A stretch of 64,000 nucleotides of DNA from Psettodes erumei. Its lineage: Eukaryota > Chordata > Actinopteri > Pleuronectiformes > Psettodidae. The notes below the pieces were generated by a model, which ran no database searches, was not told where the DNA came from, and saw only the letters and a list, made by a program, of their open reading frames with translations. The stretch covers positions 1 to 64,000 of the forward strand of contig JAFBJZ010000888.1 of the NCBI GenBank assembly GCA_016785225.1. The letters run 5' to 3'. The position numbers and the translations under genes were made by a program. Positions 38,901-48,953 of the stretch are shown here, piece after piece (position 1 is the first letter of the stretch; each line of letters begins with the position of its first letter).

Positions 38901-41900
38901 GGTCTGCGTGAGGAGGCTGCGGGTCGCGCTGACTCACCTGGTTACAAAACACTTAAGCACGTTGTCATGCTTGCAGACAAACTCGATGAAGCGGGGGGAC
39001 GTCATTCTGGGTTGAGGAAGACAGAGAAGGTCAGCAGCGGCATGTCGGCAACAGCATCTGTTTAACAATTAGACCACTCAGTTCTATCTGAATTCTCGGC
39101 GCTGACAACGATGTTGGACCAGAACAGAAGACACCACTTATCCAGAAGGCTGACGGAGAGCACGGTGAAAAGAGCAAGCACAGGAAAAACAGAAAGAAAG
39201 CGCTTCTTTCAGCGGGCGAGTCCACAACAAGCGTCTATTGGCTGTTAATTAAGCATCTTTAATGATGTAATTGTGTATAATTATGAGCTTGTGGACGCGT
39301 TTAAAAAAAGGAAGATGAATGTGAGAGCAAACAGGAGGTAGATGAAGCATGGCTGGCCACAGTGGGAGCTGCCTCGACTTCATGCAAACAAAGTGCTGAG
39401 AGTGATAGCACACTAGTATATACAGCACTCTGAAAAGGTGTTAGGCAGTTTTGAATGTTTAGATTTTCATCCATCATGAAAAGCCACCAGGGAGGCATCC
39501 GATCGGTCCCGAATTCACTCTGCGGCAAGACAAAAACCCTGAGTCAGTCTGAGTCACACGGAACTATCTTCAGAGACAAGGAGAATGAGGAGTCCTGCAG
39601 CAGATGGTCTGGTCCCCACAGAGCCCCGACGTTGTCGAGTCACTCTGGGATTACATGAAGGGACAGACGCGTCTGAGACGGCCTGCGTCCACAGAGGAAC
39701 TGTGGCAACTTCTCCGAGATGCTTGGAACAACATACCGAAGTTGTAGTAAAGTACGTCAGAAAACTGTGCACTAGTGTACCTACGTTATTGAGACTGTTA
39801 AGGTAGGTGATCATAACAAATATTTATTTAACTGTGTTTTGTTTTTTTTGTTTGCTGCACTCTGTATGAAGTCGGTTGTCTATAAAAGAAGTAGCAGTTG
39901 TAGCATGAGTAGCAGGAGTCACGAAAGTAGTGGTCGTGGTGGTCGTAAGAGATGACGTAGTTGTAGTAGTAGTTTGTAGTTATTTAGAAGCAGCACTTGT
40001 AGCTGCGGTAGAAATACTAGCGTCAGCATTAGAGCAGTAGTGGTAGTGGTAGTAGTGCTTGTAACTCAGTGCAGTACACGTAATAGTACAGCAGCAGTGG
40101 TGGTGGTAGCACCAAGCGCAGTAGTAATGAATGTGTTAGCAGGGACAGTAGCACTTGTGCCAGTAGTTGTAGTTGTGGCTACAGCAGCAGCAGTATGCCA
40201 GTATGTAGTAGTAAAGTAGTGAAATGTAGTTCAAAATGAGTACCCACAGTAGATACTGTAGTAGGTATTGTAAAGATACTCTAGGATACTTCAGTGATAT
40301 TTCTTTGTGTACTGAAAGATGTGACAGACCCTTGTGGCATCTGACAGGAGCAGCACATGTAGAAGGCCTGGATCACAGCACTGAGCCGGTTGGCTGTCAT
40401 GGAGATGACGTCCTCCCCGTCAGCATACGCCTCCGTTTCCATGACGATCTGAGGGTCCAGCAAGGATGGGAGCTTCGGCGTGGAGCCCGAGTGGTCGACC
40501 TCCCGCTGTTTGAGGAGCAGAGAGGCGATCTCGCTGCTGGAGGAGGAGGAGGACGGGTTCTTCCTGTTCCTGTCCAGCTCCGTGGAGATGAGCACCAGCC
40601 ACTCGTCCAGGGAGTGCCACAGCAACTCCAGCGGCTGCAGGGGGGGGGCCAAGACACTGCATGTGAGCTTCAAGGTGTCTGCAGAATTTACAAAGCTTCC
40701 TTCAAGGCTCACGGGCGAAATAAGACTGAGGACTACCTTGCACAAAAAAGTCTGGGTGGGCCGCTCGGTTAACTGAACAGACAGGACTGCGGACTGCAGG
40801 CAAGAGTCAAGGTGGAGGAGTGTGTATATATGTTACATAGATTGGTCTACAGCTACAGACATTATTAGGACACACTGTTCCCCAGACACAGAGTACCTGG
40901 CTTTGAAATGCAGACCCTTCTTTACGCCAGGAGAGTTTACTGCCCTCTTAATCACGGCTGTTTACCGACCAACGCACGCTGTTGCAGCGGCGGCCCTGGA
41001 CGACCCTGCATAGCGCTATCAATAACCAGCTGAATGCATACCCAGGGGGAACTGTGATTTTGGCAGAAGACTTTATCACACGCAAACTAAAGACAATGCT
41101 GGCCAAGCTCCACAAAAATGCTAATTTCCCAACCAGAGACAAAACTGTTCTCGACTCAGTTCAAAGAAAACATCTTGGGAGCGCACATAGCTGGCCCCCG
41201 CCCCTCACCTCGGTTTATTGCACCACATCTCACTGGAAATGACTCATCCTACAAACCTATGATCTGTGGAACAAGACCAGCTGTTTAAACTGTCACCACC
41301 TCGTGGCTGCAAGACTGCTTTGATGAAGTGCTTTGAAAGGTTCGTGCTCTCTCACATCAAGGCCGTAAGCCCCGCTGATCTGGACGGCCACCGGTTTGTT
41401 AATGGAGCAAACGGATCTGCGGAGGATTCGCACGGCCCTGCCCCATCCAAACGCAGGTCAGGATGCTTTACGTACTGGACAAAAAAAGGGGGAGGGATCA
41501 CAAACTGCTCCTCGGTGCTACTGCATGTCGAAAACTCTACAGGTTACCTTTCACAACTCGGCCTCTGTCACATGAGCGTGCTCGTAGCTGATGCAGTAAA
41601 ACCTAGAGTTAACAGAGCCACTTGATGACCAGCTTTGCGATACCGGCTCTCCGGGACAGCTGGTGTTTATTTCAGCGAAGCAAAGTAAACCCCTGCGAGC
41701 CAGACTAAGACAAACCTGCTTTGTGATGCAGGCCCTTAATCTCTAAAAATGCAAATATTGCAGACAAACCGAGATAGGAGCGGCGAGATGCAAATAGCGC
41801 ATATAACAATACACACGCTCCACTGTTCTCAATGACAATGCACAGCATACAGCACACGCCGTTTTCTAATCATAAACCTATCATACTGGCAGGTAACCAT

Positions 41901-44900
41901 CCAAACCCAACGCATAATGTAAGCCAGCGAGCCAACTTTACATTATGGATGTGCTGCTGTGTCAATGATGACTGTTAGCTATGGATAATCCTTTAAGTAG
42001 CAAGGTATTTATTGAGGTATAAACCTGTTTAAACGTTAAGTTTGTGTGGAAAGAAAAGAAGAGAATTATGAGAACTATTTTCCAAAGTTTTGGGCATTTT
42101 TGCCCCATTCTTGTTTGTTATCTAAGACTGAAAAATTGATTTCCCAGGTCTTCCGGGACACGAGGGGACCCTCTGCATGCAGACCCCCTACTAACCTTAA
42201 AGACCTGGCTGCGAGGCGTCTTGTTGCCGTTGTAGCCCATGTCGTTGCCGTTGTTAGGCGACGAAGGCCCCAGGCGGAACACGTGGCAGAAAATGCGAAC
42301 GATTCTCAGCAGACTCTTCATCTGAGCTTCATAACTGCTGGAGAGGCTGCGGGAGGGAACAAAGGAGGGACAGTCCAGCACATCTCAGCAACTACATCAC
42401 GTGCATCTAACATGAAACAAATCAGAAAAGGAAAAGAAATTAAATACTGGACTAGATATGTACAATTATACCTGAGAAGCTTGTGTCCATTGGTGGTCGC
42501 CACTTCAGCGAGACTGGTCAAGATCCTCTGGTAATGACTGTCGCTCTGCTGAGAGACATGCTCCAGAACCTGCCTGAGCTACGCACGCACAGACACACAA
42601 TGTCTCAATAGTGCAGAAGTGGAGGCTCCTGGTTCATCGATGAATGTAGAGACCAACTGCTCATACCATGTTCTCTTTAATCTCATCATTCTGTGTCATC
42701 TGGATGAGGGTCTGGAACAGTCTGCCGTGGTGCTGGATGAGGATCTCACAGGTCTCCCCATACCCGCCCTAAACACACACACACACACAGGAGGAGCAGG
42801 AAGCGCTGGAGCATGAATTGAACGGCCAAACGCAAGGATGAGCGCAGGAAGTGTGAGGAAACATGGTGAACCGCTCACCTGCACGCACAGATCCAGAGGA
42901 GTGACTCCGTTCTTGTCTGCGAGGTATTTGGCACCTCGAGAGAGCAGGATCTGCGCTGTGTCTCTTTGCCCATGGCTGCAGAAGAAACGCGAGTGGGTAA
43001 AAATTAATAAATGGGTATTTGGGTATCCGTGGTTTCTGGTAAATGTGGATGTTTGAGGATATCACGAGCAAATTTTAGAGTAACTCCTGTTTGTTAAGCC
43101 TGAAAAGGAAGCAAAATAAAATTGACAGCATTGCTGATGACGACACCTGCAAGCGAAGTAAAGAGGCGTGGCCCCGGAGACGTTTGGCCGGTTGATGTCA
43201 GCTCCGCTGTCCAGGAGACACAGCACCGTCTGAGCAGGCACAACACACACACACAAACACACTAATCACATACTGGGGAATATTTCACTGACCATACTGA
43301 GTAACAACAACAATCGACAATATTCATGTACAAAGATTTACTAAAATGATCTTGGTGTCTACATTCTCATTATGTTATGTCTTAATTATCAGTAAGATAA
43401 ACATTTTAAAGGATCATAAGTGCAAACTAAATATTATTTTCATGATTTCTATCAGCCATGATGATACTCTTACTCATCAAAGTTATTGCTGAGATTTCAA
43501 GTTAACTAGAGTAGAAGGGATACGTGAAACTACAAAAAGAAGTTGTAAGTTGTATATTTTCTATTTGGCTCACAGTTTTGTGTCCATTCTGACAGGCGAC
43601 GTGTAGGGCCGTCTGCCCCATGGCGTCCTCCACGTCCACGTTGGACACATGCTGGACCAGATCGTGGAGGAGCTCCGTCCGCCCGTTCACCGCCAGCCAG
43701 TGGATCTGCAGCAGAGGTTCACGTGGACAAAAGTCGAGTAACCACCCGTAACACAGATAACACTACAATGATCTGATCGGCAATGACGAGGGCAATGACT
43801 TTAAGACATTCAGTCCCACGTTTAACACAGTCAGAGGATGATAGTTCACTCACAGCAGTCAGTCCCTCGTTGTTGCAGATGTTGACATCAGCGTTGTATT
43901 CCAAAAGTTTGCCCATACACTTCTTCTGTCTGAGAGAACAGTGGAGGAAAGCGTTGAGCGTCAGTATCATCTCATGCCGTAAAAGCCCACGAGTCAATGC
44001 ATCAGTCAAGAAGGCACTGAATCTTTTTTTTTCCCCATGTACACAGAGCAAGGCAGCAGATTAAAGTGCCAAGTCTCAGATTTAATCTAAATAGTTTGGG
44101 TGTGAGTGAGACACATCACTGGCATTATCACATTGCTTCATTCAGGAAAAGAATTCTTCAAACCCACTGGCAGCATCTCTGCAGGAGAGTGAAAGGTATG
44201 CTGTGTTTCTTCCCCTCAAATAGCACTTTGGAGCATTTTTTTAGTTAGATGAATCCTGCTTTGTTTTTGATTGACATGTGTTCCCCATTACTGCCAGTGG
44301 ATAACAGTATGTCACGAGACTTATCGGAAATAATATTAAAACTGACACAACGTGAAAACAGATATGAACAGACAATCATAGGGAGGGTCGTACCCGTTCC
44401 GCGCGGCGAGGTGCAGAGGCGTGCAGCCGGAGATGTCCTGGTAGTTTGGGTTGGCTCCTCTCTTTAGCAGCAGGACCAGACACTCCACTGACCCACAGCT
44501 GGAGAGAGGGAGCACACAATGCAAGTTAGCCACCCTGCACGCACAAGCAAACTCCCCTCTGCTAATTACTATGCAAAAGTAGATACTGATATTTCTGCAA
44601 ACCACATCTGATCGCACTTTATAAATTACAGTTACTTTCCCATCTGTAGATTTTGCAGCTGCAGAGACACATATCAGGGGTTTTGTGTTCTGTTTCAGAT
44701 CGATTACTGTAGTGATGTCTTTTCAATCACATTCATTGTGGCAAAATGTTTGGAGGCCTCGCTTCAACACACCAAAACCACATGACCATATAACTACACT
44801 GTTATATAAGCATTAAGCTAATAGCCACCTCTGAACTTATCCACAGCTATTTACAGCAGTTATTTTAAATAAGGCGGTCACTGTGGTAGAGTCCCGGCAG

Positions 44901-45797
44901 AATTCCAAGCTATTCTTACACTTAAAAAAAGAACAGGCTGAACAAAATCTTACTTGGCAGCGATGTGCAGCAGACTTCTCTTCACTCGTCCGAAGGCGTA
45001 GTTCACATCGAACTTGGAGTTGAGCAGCAGCTCTGACACTGACCTTTTGTAAGAGACGGAACATGTCAAACATTTCCTCTTAGGTAAGGAAACACAAGTT
45101 CATGGTATCTCTGCAGTGGTAGCACACATGATGGATGGAATACTAATTTTAAAAAGACACAGAACACAGTGCTTACCTGTGCTGGTCAGCCATGACCATT
45201 GGCATAAGTGTGTACACTGCGGTCTCATTGTCTGTGGAGGGAGAAACAGAAGAAGAAGAAGAATAAACCCATCTATATTCAATAGACCTTTACTCCATGT
45301 GATGGGACAGTGTGGTGGGACAGTCAGCAAAGACATTATCAGCAGAGCTCAATCAATTATATTATATAATAAGTTTTTTTTTCTCCAGAGGTTGGAGTTA
45401 AACTGGACAGTAGCTTTTTAATCTGCAGTCCCTACAGACTGCCACTAGATAGAGCCAGAGACACAGTGTAAGTATGTTACTGCCACTTCCTAAAAGGACT
45501 TGTTTTTCTTGAGGCGATGTTTGTCTTTGAACCCATGAGCACATCGTTTTCGGGGAAATCTCCCGTGTTGCTACATTATCGGTCCTTCGTCGGCAATGGA
45601 TCACAGAAGAGCTTTAGCAAACACTTGAGTCACCACAAATGGATTCTTCAAGGCAGCGCGCAGCCATTCCATCTAGTCTGGTACAATGTGTTCGTTTTTT
45701 CTTTTGTATCCTGTGCTCGAGGGAGGTTATTTTGGGGGAAAACCCATTAATGTGACTCAGGGTGGGAAAGCGCCCACATGCACATGCCTGACATGCC

Positions 45798-45841
<44 letters not shown>

Positions 45842-46514
45842 CAGGCTTTTTCCCCCACTGTCACTGTGTTTTACTGGGACACTTGAACCGCACGGAGAGA
45901 AGGCGTGACGCGATGTATGTGATCAGAGGAATGAGGGGGTGATCGGTGTCATTCATCATGGAGAGGGCCTCTGTTGTTTAAGTCTCAGAAAATAACTGAC
46001 GACGTGTGCGCATGTTGCGAAGTGTGTTGTTAGAGACAACACAGTGAAGAAAGCAGGGTAGGCTATGTGACAGCAGTGCGGGTCGGAGGAGGAAGTTTGG
46101 GATCGGTTCTGGGCGTCCTGACTTCACAGCAAACTTCCACTAATATTTGTGTCTGCTAAGTAATTCCCAAACTCCTCTTACACAAACTAACGTGGATTAG
46201 TGTATGTTTACGAAAATCTTTCATCAATTTCCGTGGCTTATTTGTCCCCACATACCAAATAAACCCAGTTCTTGGGTATCAAATGACTCATCGTAAAACC
46301 ACATTAAATTAAAAAAATAATAATAATAAAAGATTTACATACACCTACAGGACATTGTGTAGGGATCTGCTTTCTCATACACAGTGCAGATCAAAAACAA
46401 ACGAGCCCCAGTTCCTGCTCTCAATGCCGGAGTGAATAACTCTAATAAACTGCTGTATGTGGCTGTCAAAGCTGACAGTCACAGACTGAACACAGACATG
46501 CTGTGTCAGACACA

Positions 46515-46565
<51 letters not shown>

Positions 46566-46771
46566 TGACAGAGGCCGAGGCGGGTTGCTCACACGACACC
46601 TCGGTAACACTGTAATAGCACGTGAAGACGACTGGCAGCTCGCGCTCCTCCAGCGGAGAGCCTGTAACGCCCTGTGTCGTTACCTTCCGGGAGTTCCACG
46701 GTCCTGGCCCGGCGGAGGGAACGGGTCAGCCGGTTCAGCTGTACGTTGAGCTGCTCCATCGCCCGTTCCAT
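29809..46771 (-). CDS. hace1: HACE1, ankyrin-repeat HECT-type E3 ubiquitin ligase (24 coding exons, 900 aa)
   Basis: HACE1 transfers ubiquitin to substrates; the best known is active RAC1, and in mammals it acts as a tumour suppressor at endomembranes and in the cytosol. The 24 exons sum to 2703 nt, giving 900 residues against about 909 in mammals. Ankyrin repeats cover roughly residues 68-257, with segments such as DISGCTPLHLAARNG and ATPLYFAC. A middle region follows, then a HECT domain at about 565-900. The catalytic cysteine is C867 in the TSSTC/INML context, and the protein ends in CGSYGYTMA. All introns are GT-AG and all phases agree. I chose the ATG at 46769-46771 because it gives the conserved MERAMEQLN start; an adjacent in-frame ATG lies at 46772-46774. 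Compared with the mammalian protein, the linker is shorter and carries a run of seven serines. Identification rests on direct reading of conserved segments and is very secure. Confidence 0.97.
29951..29976. repeat. (GT)n microsatellite in last hace1 intron
   Basis: It is a GT repeat about 40 bp from the acceptor of the last exon, so on the minus strand it is a CA tract close to the splice site. Confidence 0.9.
30190..30367 (-). mobile_element. Possible tRNA-derived SINE
   Basis: On the minus strand, GTGGCTCAGTGGCAT (A-box-like) is followed about 55 nt later by GGTTTGATCTTC (B-box-like). It lies within the last hace1 intron. The family is not identified. Confidence 0.45.
31385..31498 (-). CDS. 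hace1: hace1 coding exon 23 (aa 829-866), HECT C-lobe
   Basis: It encodes SRVPHGGFAYLMGGSGLQKF and PYTSNLLPTSST. Its last two bases, TG, begin the catalytic cysteine codon. The donor is GTAATG. Confidence 0.95.
31585..31655 (-). CDS. hace1: hace1 coding exon 22 (aa 806-828), HECT C-lobe
   Basis: It encodes WFWEVVKSLTQEERVLLLQF and VTG. The donor is GTTTGT. Confidence 0.95.
31824..31922 (-). CDS. hace1: hace1 coding exon 21 (aa 773-805), HECT
   Basis: It encodes ELLLSGMPEIDVQDWCRNTE and YTSGYDPQEPVIQ. It has 33 whole codons. Confidence 0.95.
32125..32255 (+). repeat. Teleost interspersed repeat fragment in a hace1 intron
   Basis: TCCATCCATTCTTCTC, then a TTATCTGAGTGAGG and CCAGCTCCTCCTGGGGGGA series, is a familiar fish repeat pattern. 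No coding frame. Confidence 0.5.
33159..33290 (-). CDS. hace1: hace1 coding exon 20 (aa 729-772), HECT
   Basis: It encodes [20 protein letters not shown] and FIPPSLIQLFDEYEL. It has 44 whole codons, acceptor CTCAG and donor GTTAGT. Confidence 0.95.
33868..34735 (-). mobile_element. LINE (L2/CR1 type) RT remnant in a hace1 intron
   Basis: On the minus strand it runs from a GVPQGSVLGPLLFS motif (about 34735-34690) to the typical C-terminal RGDRTFEVRAPRLWNDLP (about 34120) and the tail near 33868. The stretch that should hold the catalytic YADD motif is missing. It has the same orientation as hace1. Confidence 0.8.
34805..35018. mobile_element. hAT-type MITE fragment, same family as 23692-24142
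   Basis: It shares AGCAAATCAA, GTTAGGGATCTTTTGTG and the terminus TGGGAAACACTG (35007-35018) with the copy at 23.7-24.1 kb. Only one terminus is present. Confidence 0.6.
35541..35737 (-). CDS. hace1: hace1 coding exon 19 (aa 663-728), HECT
   Basis: It encodes [20 protein letters not shown] and VFGAMEEVPLKPGGTSILV. The donor is GTCGGT. Confidence 0.95.
36115..36264 (-). CDS. hace1: hace1 coding exon 18 (aa 613-662), HECT N-lobe
   Basis: It encodes NPDHLNYFRFAGQILGLALY and FTRSFYKHILG, typical E2-binding N-lobe sequence. The donor is GTAAAA. Confidence 0.95.
36364..36451 (-). CDS. hace1: hace1 coding exon 17 (aa 584-612), HECT N-lobe
   Basis: It encodes GQGVVREWFDILSNEIINPD and YALFTQSADG. 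The donor is GTACAT. Confidence 0.95.
36606..36703 (-). CDS. hace1: hace1 coding exon 16 (aa 551-583), HECT start
   Basis: It encodes SIFRSSCEMVSKSTNEKLKQ and GIAVRFHGEEGM. The donor is GTGGGT. Confidence 0.94.
37615..37726 (-). CDS. hace1: hace1 coding exon 15 (aa 514-550)
   Basis: It encodes PFKDRCEWFYEHLLAGQPDS and DMVHRPVNENDILLIHR, just before the HECT domain. The donor is GTACAA. Confidence 0.95.
38713..38800 (-). CDS. hace1: hace1 coding exon 14 (aa 484-513)
   Basis: It encodes NPKIIFNHFHFLLECPELMS and RFMHIIKGQ. The donor is GTAAGG. Confidence 0.95.
38938..39006 (-). CDS. hace1: hace1 coding exon 13 (aa 461-483)
   Basis: It encodes MTSPRFIEFVCKHDNVLKCF. The acceptor is CCCAG and the donor GTGAGT. 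Confidence 0.93.
39430..39850 (+). mobile_element. Tc1-like transposase remnant, family 3, in a hace1 intron
   Basis: A decayed C-terminal Tc1 reading: PQSPDVVESLWDYMKG (39608-39660) and STEELWQLLRDAWNNIP (39690-39740). Stops and indels are present. It lies between hace1 coding exons 12 and 13. Confidence 0.75.
39900..40230. repeat. Imperfect GTA/GCA trinucleotide-rich tract in a hace1 intron
   Basis: A degenerate series of GTAGTAGT, GTGGTGGT and GCAGCAGT units ends about 100 bp below hace1 exon 12. Confidence 0.7.
40330..40634 (-). CDS. hace1: hace1 coding exon 12 (aa 360-460), linker with serine run
   Basis: It starts with PLELLWHSLDEWLVLISTEL and ends with CCSCQMPQG. Seven serines (residues 387-393), coded by a GGA/TCC trinucleotide run, sit in the variable linker. 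The mammalian linker is longer here. The donor is GTCTGT. Confidence 0.93.
40830..41630 (+). mobile_element. LINE remnant: endonuclease part joined to RT start, in a hace1 intron
   Basis: Plus-strand reading gives THCSPDTEYLALKCRPFFTP and TALLITAVYRP (endonuclease), then after a deletion MKCFERFVLSHIKA near 41320-41365 (RT N-terminus). It is antisense to hace1. Confidence 0.75.
42196..42337 (-). CDS. hace1: hace1 coding exon 11 (aa 312-359)
   Basis: It encodes SYEAQMKSLLRIVRIFCHVF and GYNGNKTPRSQVFK. The donor is GTTAGT. Confidence 0.94.
42472..42578 (-). CDS. hace1: hace1 coding exon 10 (aa 277-311)
   Basis: It encodes LRQVLEHVSQQSDSHYQRIL and SLAEVATTNGHKLL. The acceptor GTAG was chosen because it keeps the conserved LRQVLEH. 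Confidence 0.94.
42667..42768 (-). CDS. hace1: hace1 coding exon 9 (aa 243-276)
   Basis: It encodes GGYGETCEILIQHHGRLFQT and ends in KENM. It is in phase 0 at both ends, with acceptor TTTAG and donor GTATGA. Confidence 0.94.
42879..42975 (-). CDS. hace1: hace1 coding exon 8 (aa 210-242), ankyrin repeat
   Basis: It encodes HGQRDTAQILLSRGAKYLAD and GVTPLDLCVQ. The acceptor is CTGCAG and the donor GTGAGC. Confidence 0.95.
43147..43229 (-). CDS. hace1: hace1 coding exon 7 (aa 183-209), ankyrin repeat
   Basis: It encodes TVLCLLDSGADINRPNVSGA and TPLYFAC. The donor is GTGTCG. Confidence 0.95.
43574..43705 (-). CDS. hace1: hace1 coding exon 6 (aa 139-182), ankyrin repeats
   Basis: It encodes IHWLAVNGRTELLHDLVQHV and GQTALHVACQNGHKT. 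The exon holds 44 whole codons. Confidence 0.95.
43854..43929 (-). CDS. hace1: hace1 coding exon 5 (aa 113-138), ankyrin repeat
   Basis: It encodes KKCMGKLLEYNADVNICNNE and GLTA. The acceptor is CTCAG and the donor GTGAGT. Confidence 0.95.
44394..44498 (-). CDS. hace1: hace1 coding exon 4 (aa 78-112), ankyrin repeats
   Basis: It encodes CGSVECLVLLLKRGANPNYQ and then DISGCTPLHLAARNG, a consensus ankyrin helix-turn-helix and loop. The donor is GTACGA. Confidence 0.95.
44954..45043 (-). CDS. hace1: hace1 coding exon 3 (aa 48-77)
   Basis: It encodes SVSELLLNSKFDVNYAFGRV and the following LLHIAA, the start of the ankyrin array. The donor is GTAAGA. Confidence 0.93.
45177..45231 (-). CDS. hace1: hace1 coding exon 2 (aa 30-47)
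   Basis: It encodes NETAVYTLMPMVMADQH. Acceptor CACAG and donor GTAAGC flank it, and the phase fits exons 1 and 3. Confidence 0.93.
45801..45839. repeat. (CA)n microsatellite
   Basis: A perfect repeat in hace1 intron 1, about 0.6 kb from exon 2. Confidence 0.95.
46519..46564. repeat. (GT)n microsatellite near the hace1 exon 1 donor
   Basis: A perfect 23-unit repeat about 120 bp into the first hace1 intron. Confidence 0.95.
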
Positions 46772-46900
46772 CATAGGTGAACGGTCCACCGGGATGAACC
46801 TAAGGAACAAAGCCTCACCCGCCCGCCGGGTTTATTTGCTCCTAACGTCGCCGCGTTGTTCCTGGGCGTCGTCCATGGGCGCCAGCAAAAAGGGAACTGT
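46575..46900 (-). promoter_or_regulatory. hace1 promoter/5' UTR, GC- and CpG-rich
   Basis: GC-rich DNA with many CpG surrounds exon 1 and continues upstream to about 46.9 kb, in contrast to the AT-rich flanks. There is no TATA box, which fits a housekeeping promoter. The transcription start is not defined. Confidence 0.5.
46684..46771 (-). CDS. hace1: hace1 coding exon 1 (aa 1-29)
   Basis: It encodes the start through RARTVELPE. The donor GTAACG lies at 46678-46683 on the plus strand. The frame is also open upstream to an ATG at 46808-46810, but that extension does not look conserved. Confidence 0.93.
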
Positions 46901-48315
46901 TTCTCTGACAGGCGCTGGTTTACAGTACGCTCTTTTTTCCCCCTATACTGCTCTACTCATTCACCTACGACTGGTCAGCCTCTGCTATTTCCTGTTATGA
47001 TGACGTTCAATCGCTATGCAGTCTGGGCGATGTAGTTTCGAAAGTCATTGAGCTTAAAGGACAGTGCCACTGTTTTTGCACGCTGTAACCCACAAATCAC
47101 ATTACACTCGTTTGCTTTAAAGGATAGGTTCATCATTTTTTTCAACATGGGCTCAACTTTAACATGATATATGCAATTTGCAGTACTGTGGGGAAGTCTT
47201 AGGTCAACATTACAAACAGCATTTGCGCATAATACGGCAAGCCAAGCGCTAATGCTAATGCAGATTGAAGTTGCTAACAGTATTGAGTCAAATGCCAAAG
47301 ACAATATACAGGAAATCCAAACATGTTAACAAACGCAGGGAATAATTTAATATTTCTGGCAACAGCCACTTCACCAAAGGGAAAGGCACTTCTTCTGAGT
47401 AAAACAAGAGAGGTCAATTGGAACATTTGGCCACGAGGGGGCCCTCCACTCAAACGCATACTAAAACTTCACACCTTTAACCTCAGTGAGAACGACAATT
47501 CACTTTCCAGTTCAGAAGTTACACTTAAGTGGAAGAACAGGCAGGCCTTGGCTGGATTTAAACAGTATTTTTTTTTTTAGCATAGGAAGGTTCCTAACTG
47601 AGGGAAATATCCTGGAAATATCAAAGTGGCAGAGAGCAAATTCTCCAAATGCTAAGGAAAGGAGCTTCATTGCTTTCTGTTGTACAGTCTCTCCTTTTGC
47701 ACAGGATACATTGGATCTTTCTCTTAAAAAAAAGGGAGATATTGTCGTCCCACAATTCTTTTCAACAGCTACATTTAAAATGATGTAGATATTTTAAAGA
47801 AAAAACAGAACACCTGTTATGTTATGTGACAGGATTCATAACTCCTGGAAATCCTTCATAGTTGTGCTGAGCTGCAAATCCATGAATATAGATTTTGTCA
47901 ACTCTTTCCAGTTAGGAGTTAAGAGCAAGCATATTGAATTTGTAGTTAACAATATCAAAATTGTTTACTTCCAAAATACAATCCATATTTGTAACATACT
48001 TCAAACAGTGAACATTATTCACAATTCACACCAAATGTTTTTTAATCACGCATAGTGCACAATACGTTGTTACATAAAATGATTTATCCGAAGAATCTTA
48101 ACTAAATAAAACACAGTTGTGAAAGTTATGACCATTATCAGCTCATGGCTAAAATCTGTGCTGATATATAATCAAAAATATAATAAAAATGGATTTGCAT
48201 CAAGGCCCATATCACACAAATGCATAAACGCAAGAATTTATATCATTCTACTGTCATATCTGTCTGTCTTGTCACTTATAGGTAGTTGTAAATAATATTG
48301 AAATTTTATAAATTA

Positions 48316-48346
<31 letters not shown>

Positions 48347-48825
48347 CAGAAACACTAATCAGTGTTTTGATATAAACAACAGATTAGTTAATTAAATGTA
48401 ATGTGAATTGTGTCATTCTTCACAATGAACCCATGAATTATCCCAGCATGGGCACAGCAAAAGGGCCAAAATTCAGACTGCTGAGAAATCAGAGGAGCCT
48501 GTGTCTCTGAGGCCAGCATCTGATTTAATCATTGACAGGCCAGCAGTGGTGAATAAGAGGCCAGTAGGATCTCTTACTTATCACTCCCCTGTTGTGTACT
48601 TTATCCAAAGTAAACACATTTACTTTTGATTGGGTGATTGGGTAGATACATACCAATATTTTGAAAGCATGAAAATTGTGGACAAATTATGCAGTGGAGA
48701 CACTTATACATTTCTTACATTTTCCTTACATTTCTTTAGTATCAGCCATGCCAGTGTTCATTCAGGCCCACAGACCAACATATAATATAATATGCATTTG
48801 ATGCTGTGTATTCCTCCACTTCTGG
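46900..48825. other. hace1-bves spacer; no gene
   Basis: AT-rich DNA between the hace1 promoter and the bves stop. It contains a CTCF-like motif (47429-47444), a possible interspersed repeat trace near 47120-47285 and an (ATT)n run at 48316-48345. No LIN28B exon was seen. Confidence 0.6.
47429..47444 (+). promoter_or_regulatory. CTCF-like motif
   Basis: GGCCACGAGGGGGCCC fits the CTCF core (CCAC-AGGGGGC). Motif match only. Confidence 0.45.
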
Positions 48826-48953
48826 CTACACTTCCTCAGTGGAAGTGCTCGGCATACGGTCAGACTTGGAGGGAGCAGATTCTTTGAAAACGTCATCCTC
48901 CAATCCTTCCTCTATGGGCTTCATCTTTGAGGTCTTGCTGCCAGGGGATTTTT
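48826..48953 (-). CDS. bves: bves last coding exon (about aa 320-361), acceptor unclear
   Basis: It encodes KSPGSKTSKMKPIEEGLEDD and VFKESAPSKS, ending in STEEV and a TAG at 48826-48828. KMKPIEEG is the conserved BVES tail motif. The open frame can only start right after a 15-T tract (minus strand), but no AG occurs there. Taking AAAAATCC as the exon start gives exactly 42 codons in frame. The nearest real AG, a few bases inside, would shift the frame. Confidence 0.8.

Noticed and set aside
40236..40772. 178-codon plus-strand open frame across hace1 exon 12
   Set aside because: It is antisense to the confirmed hace1 exon and runs over its splice sites.
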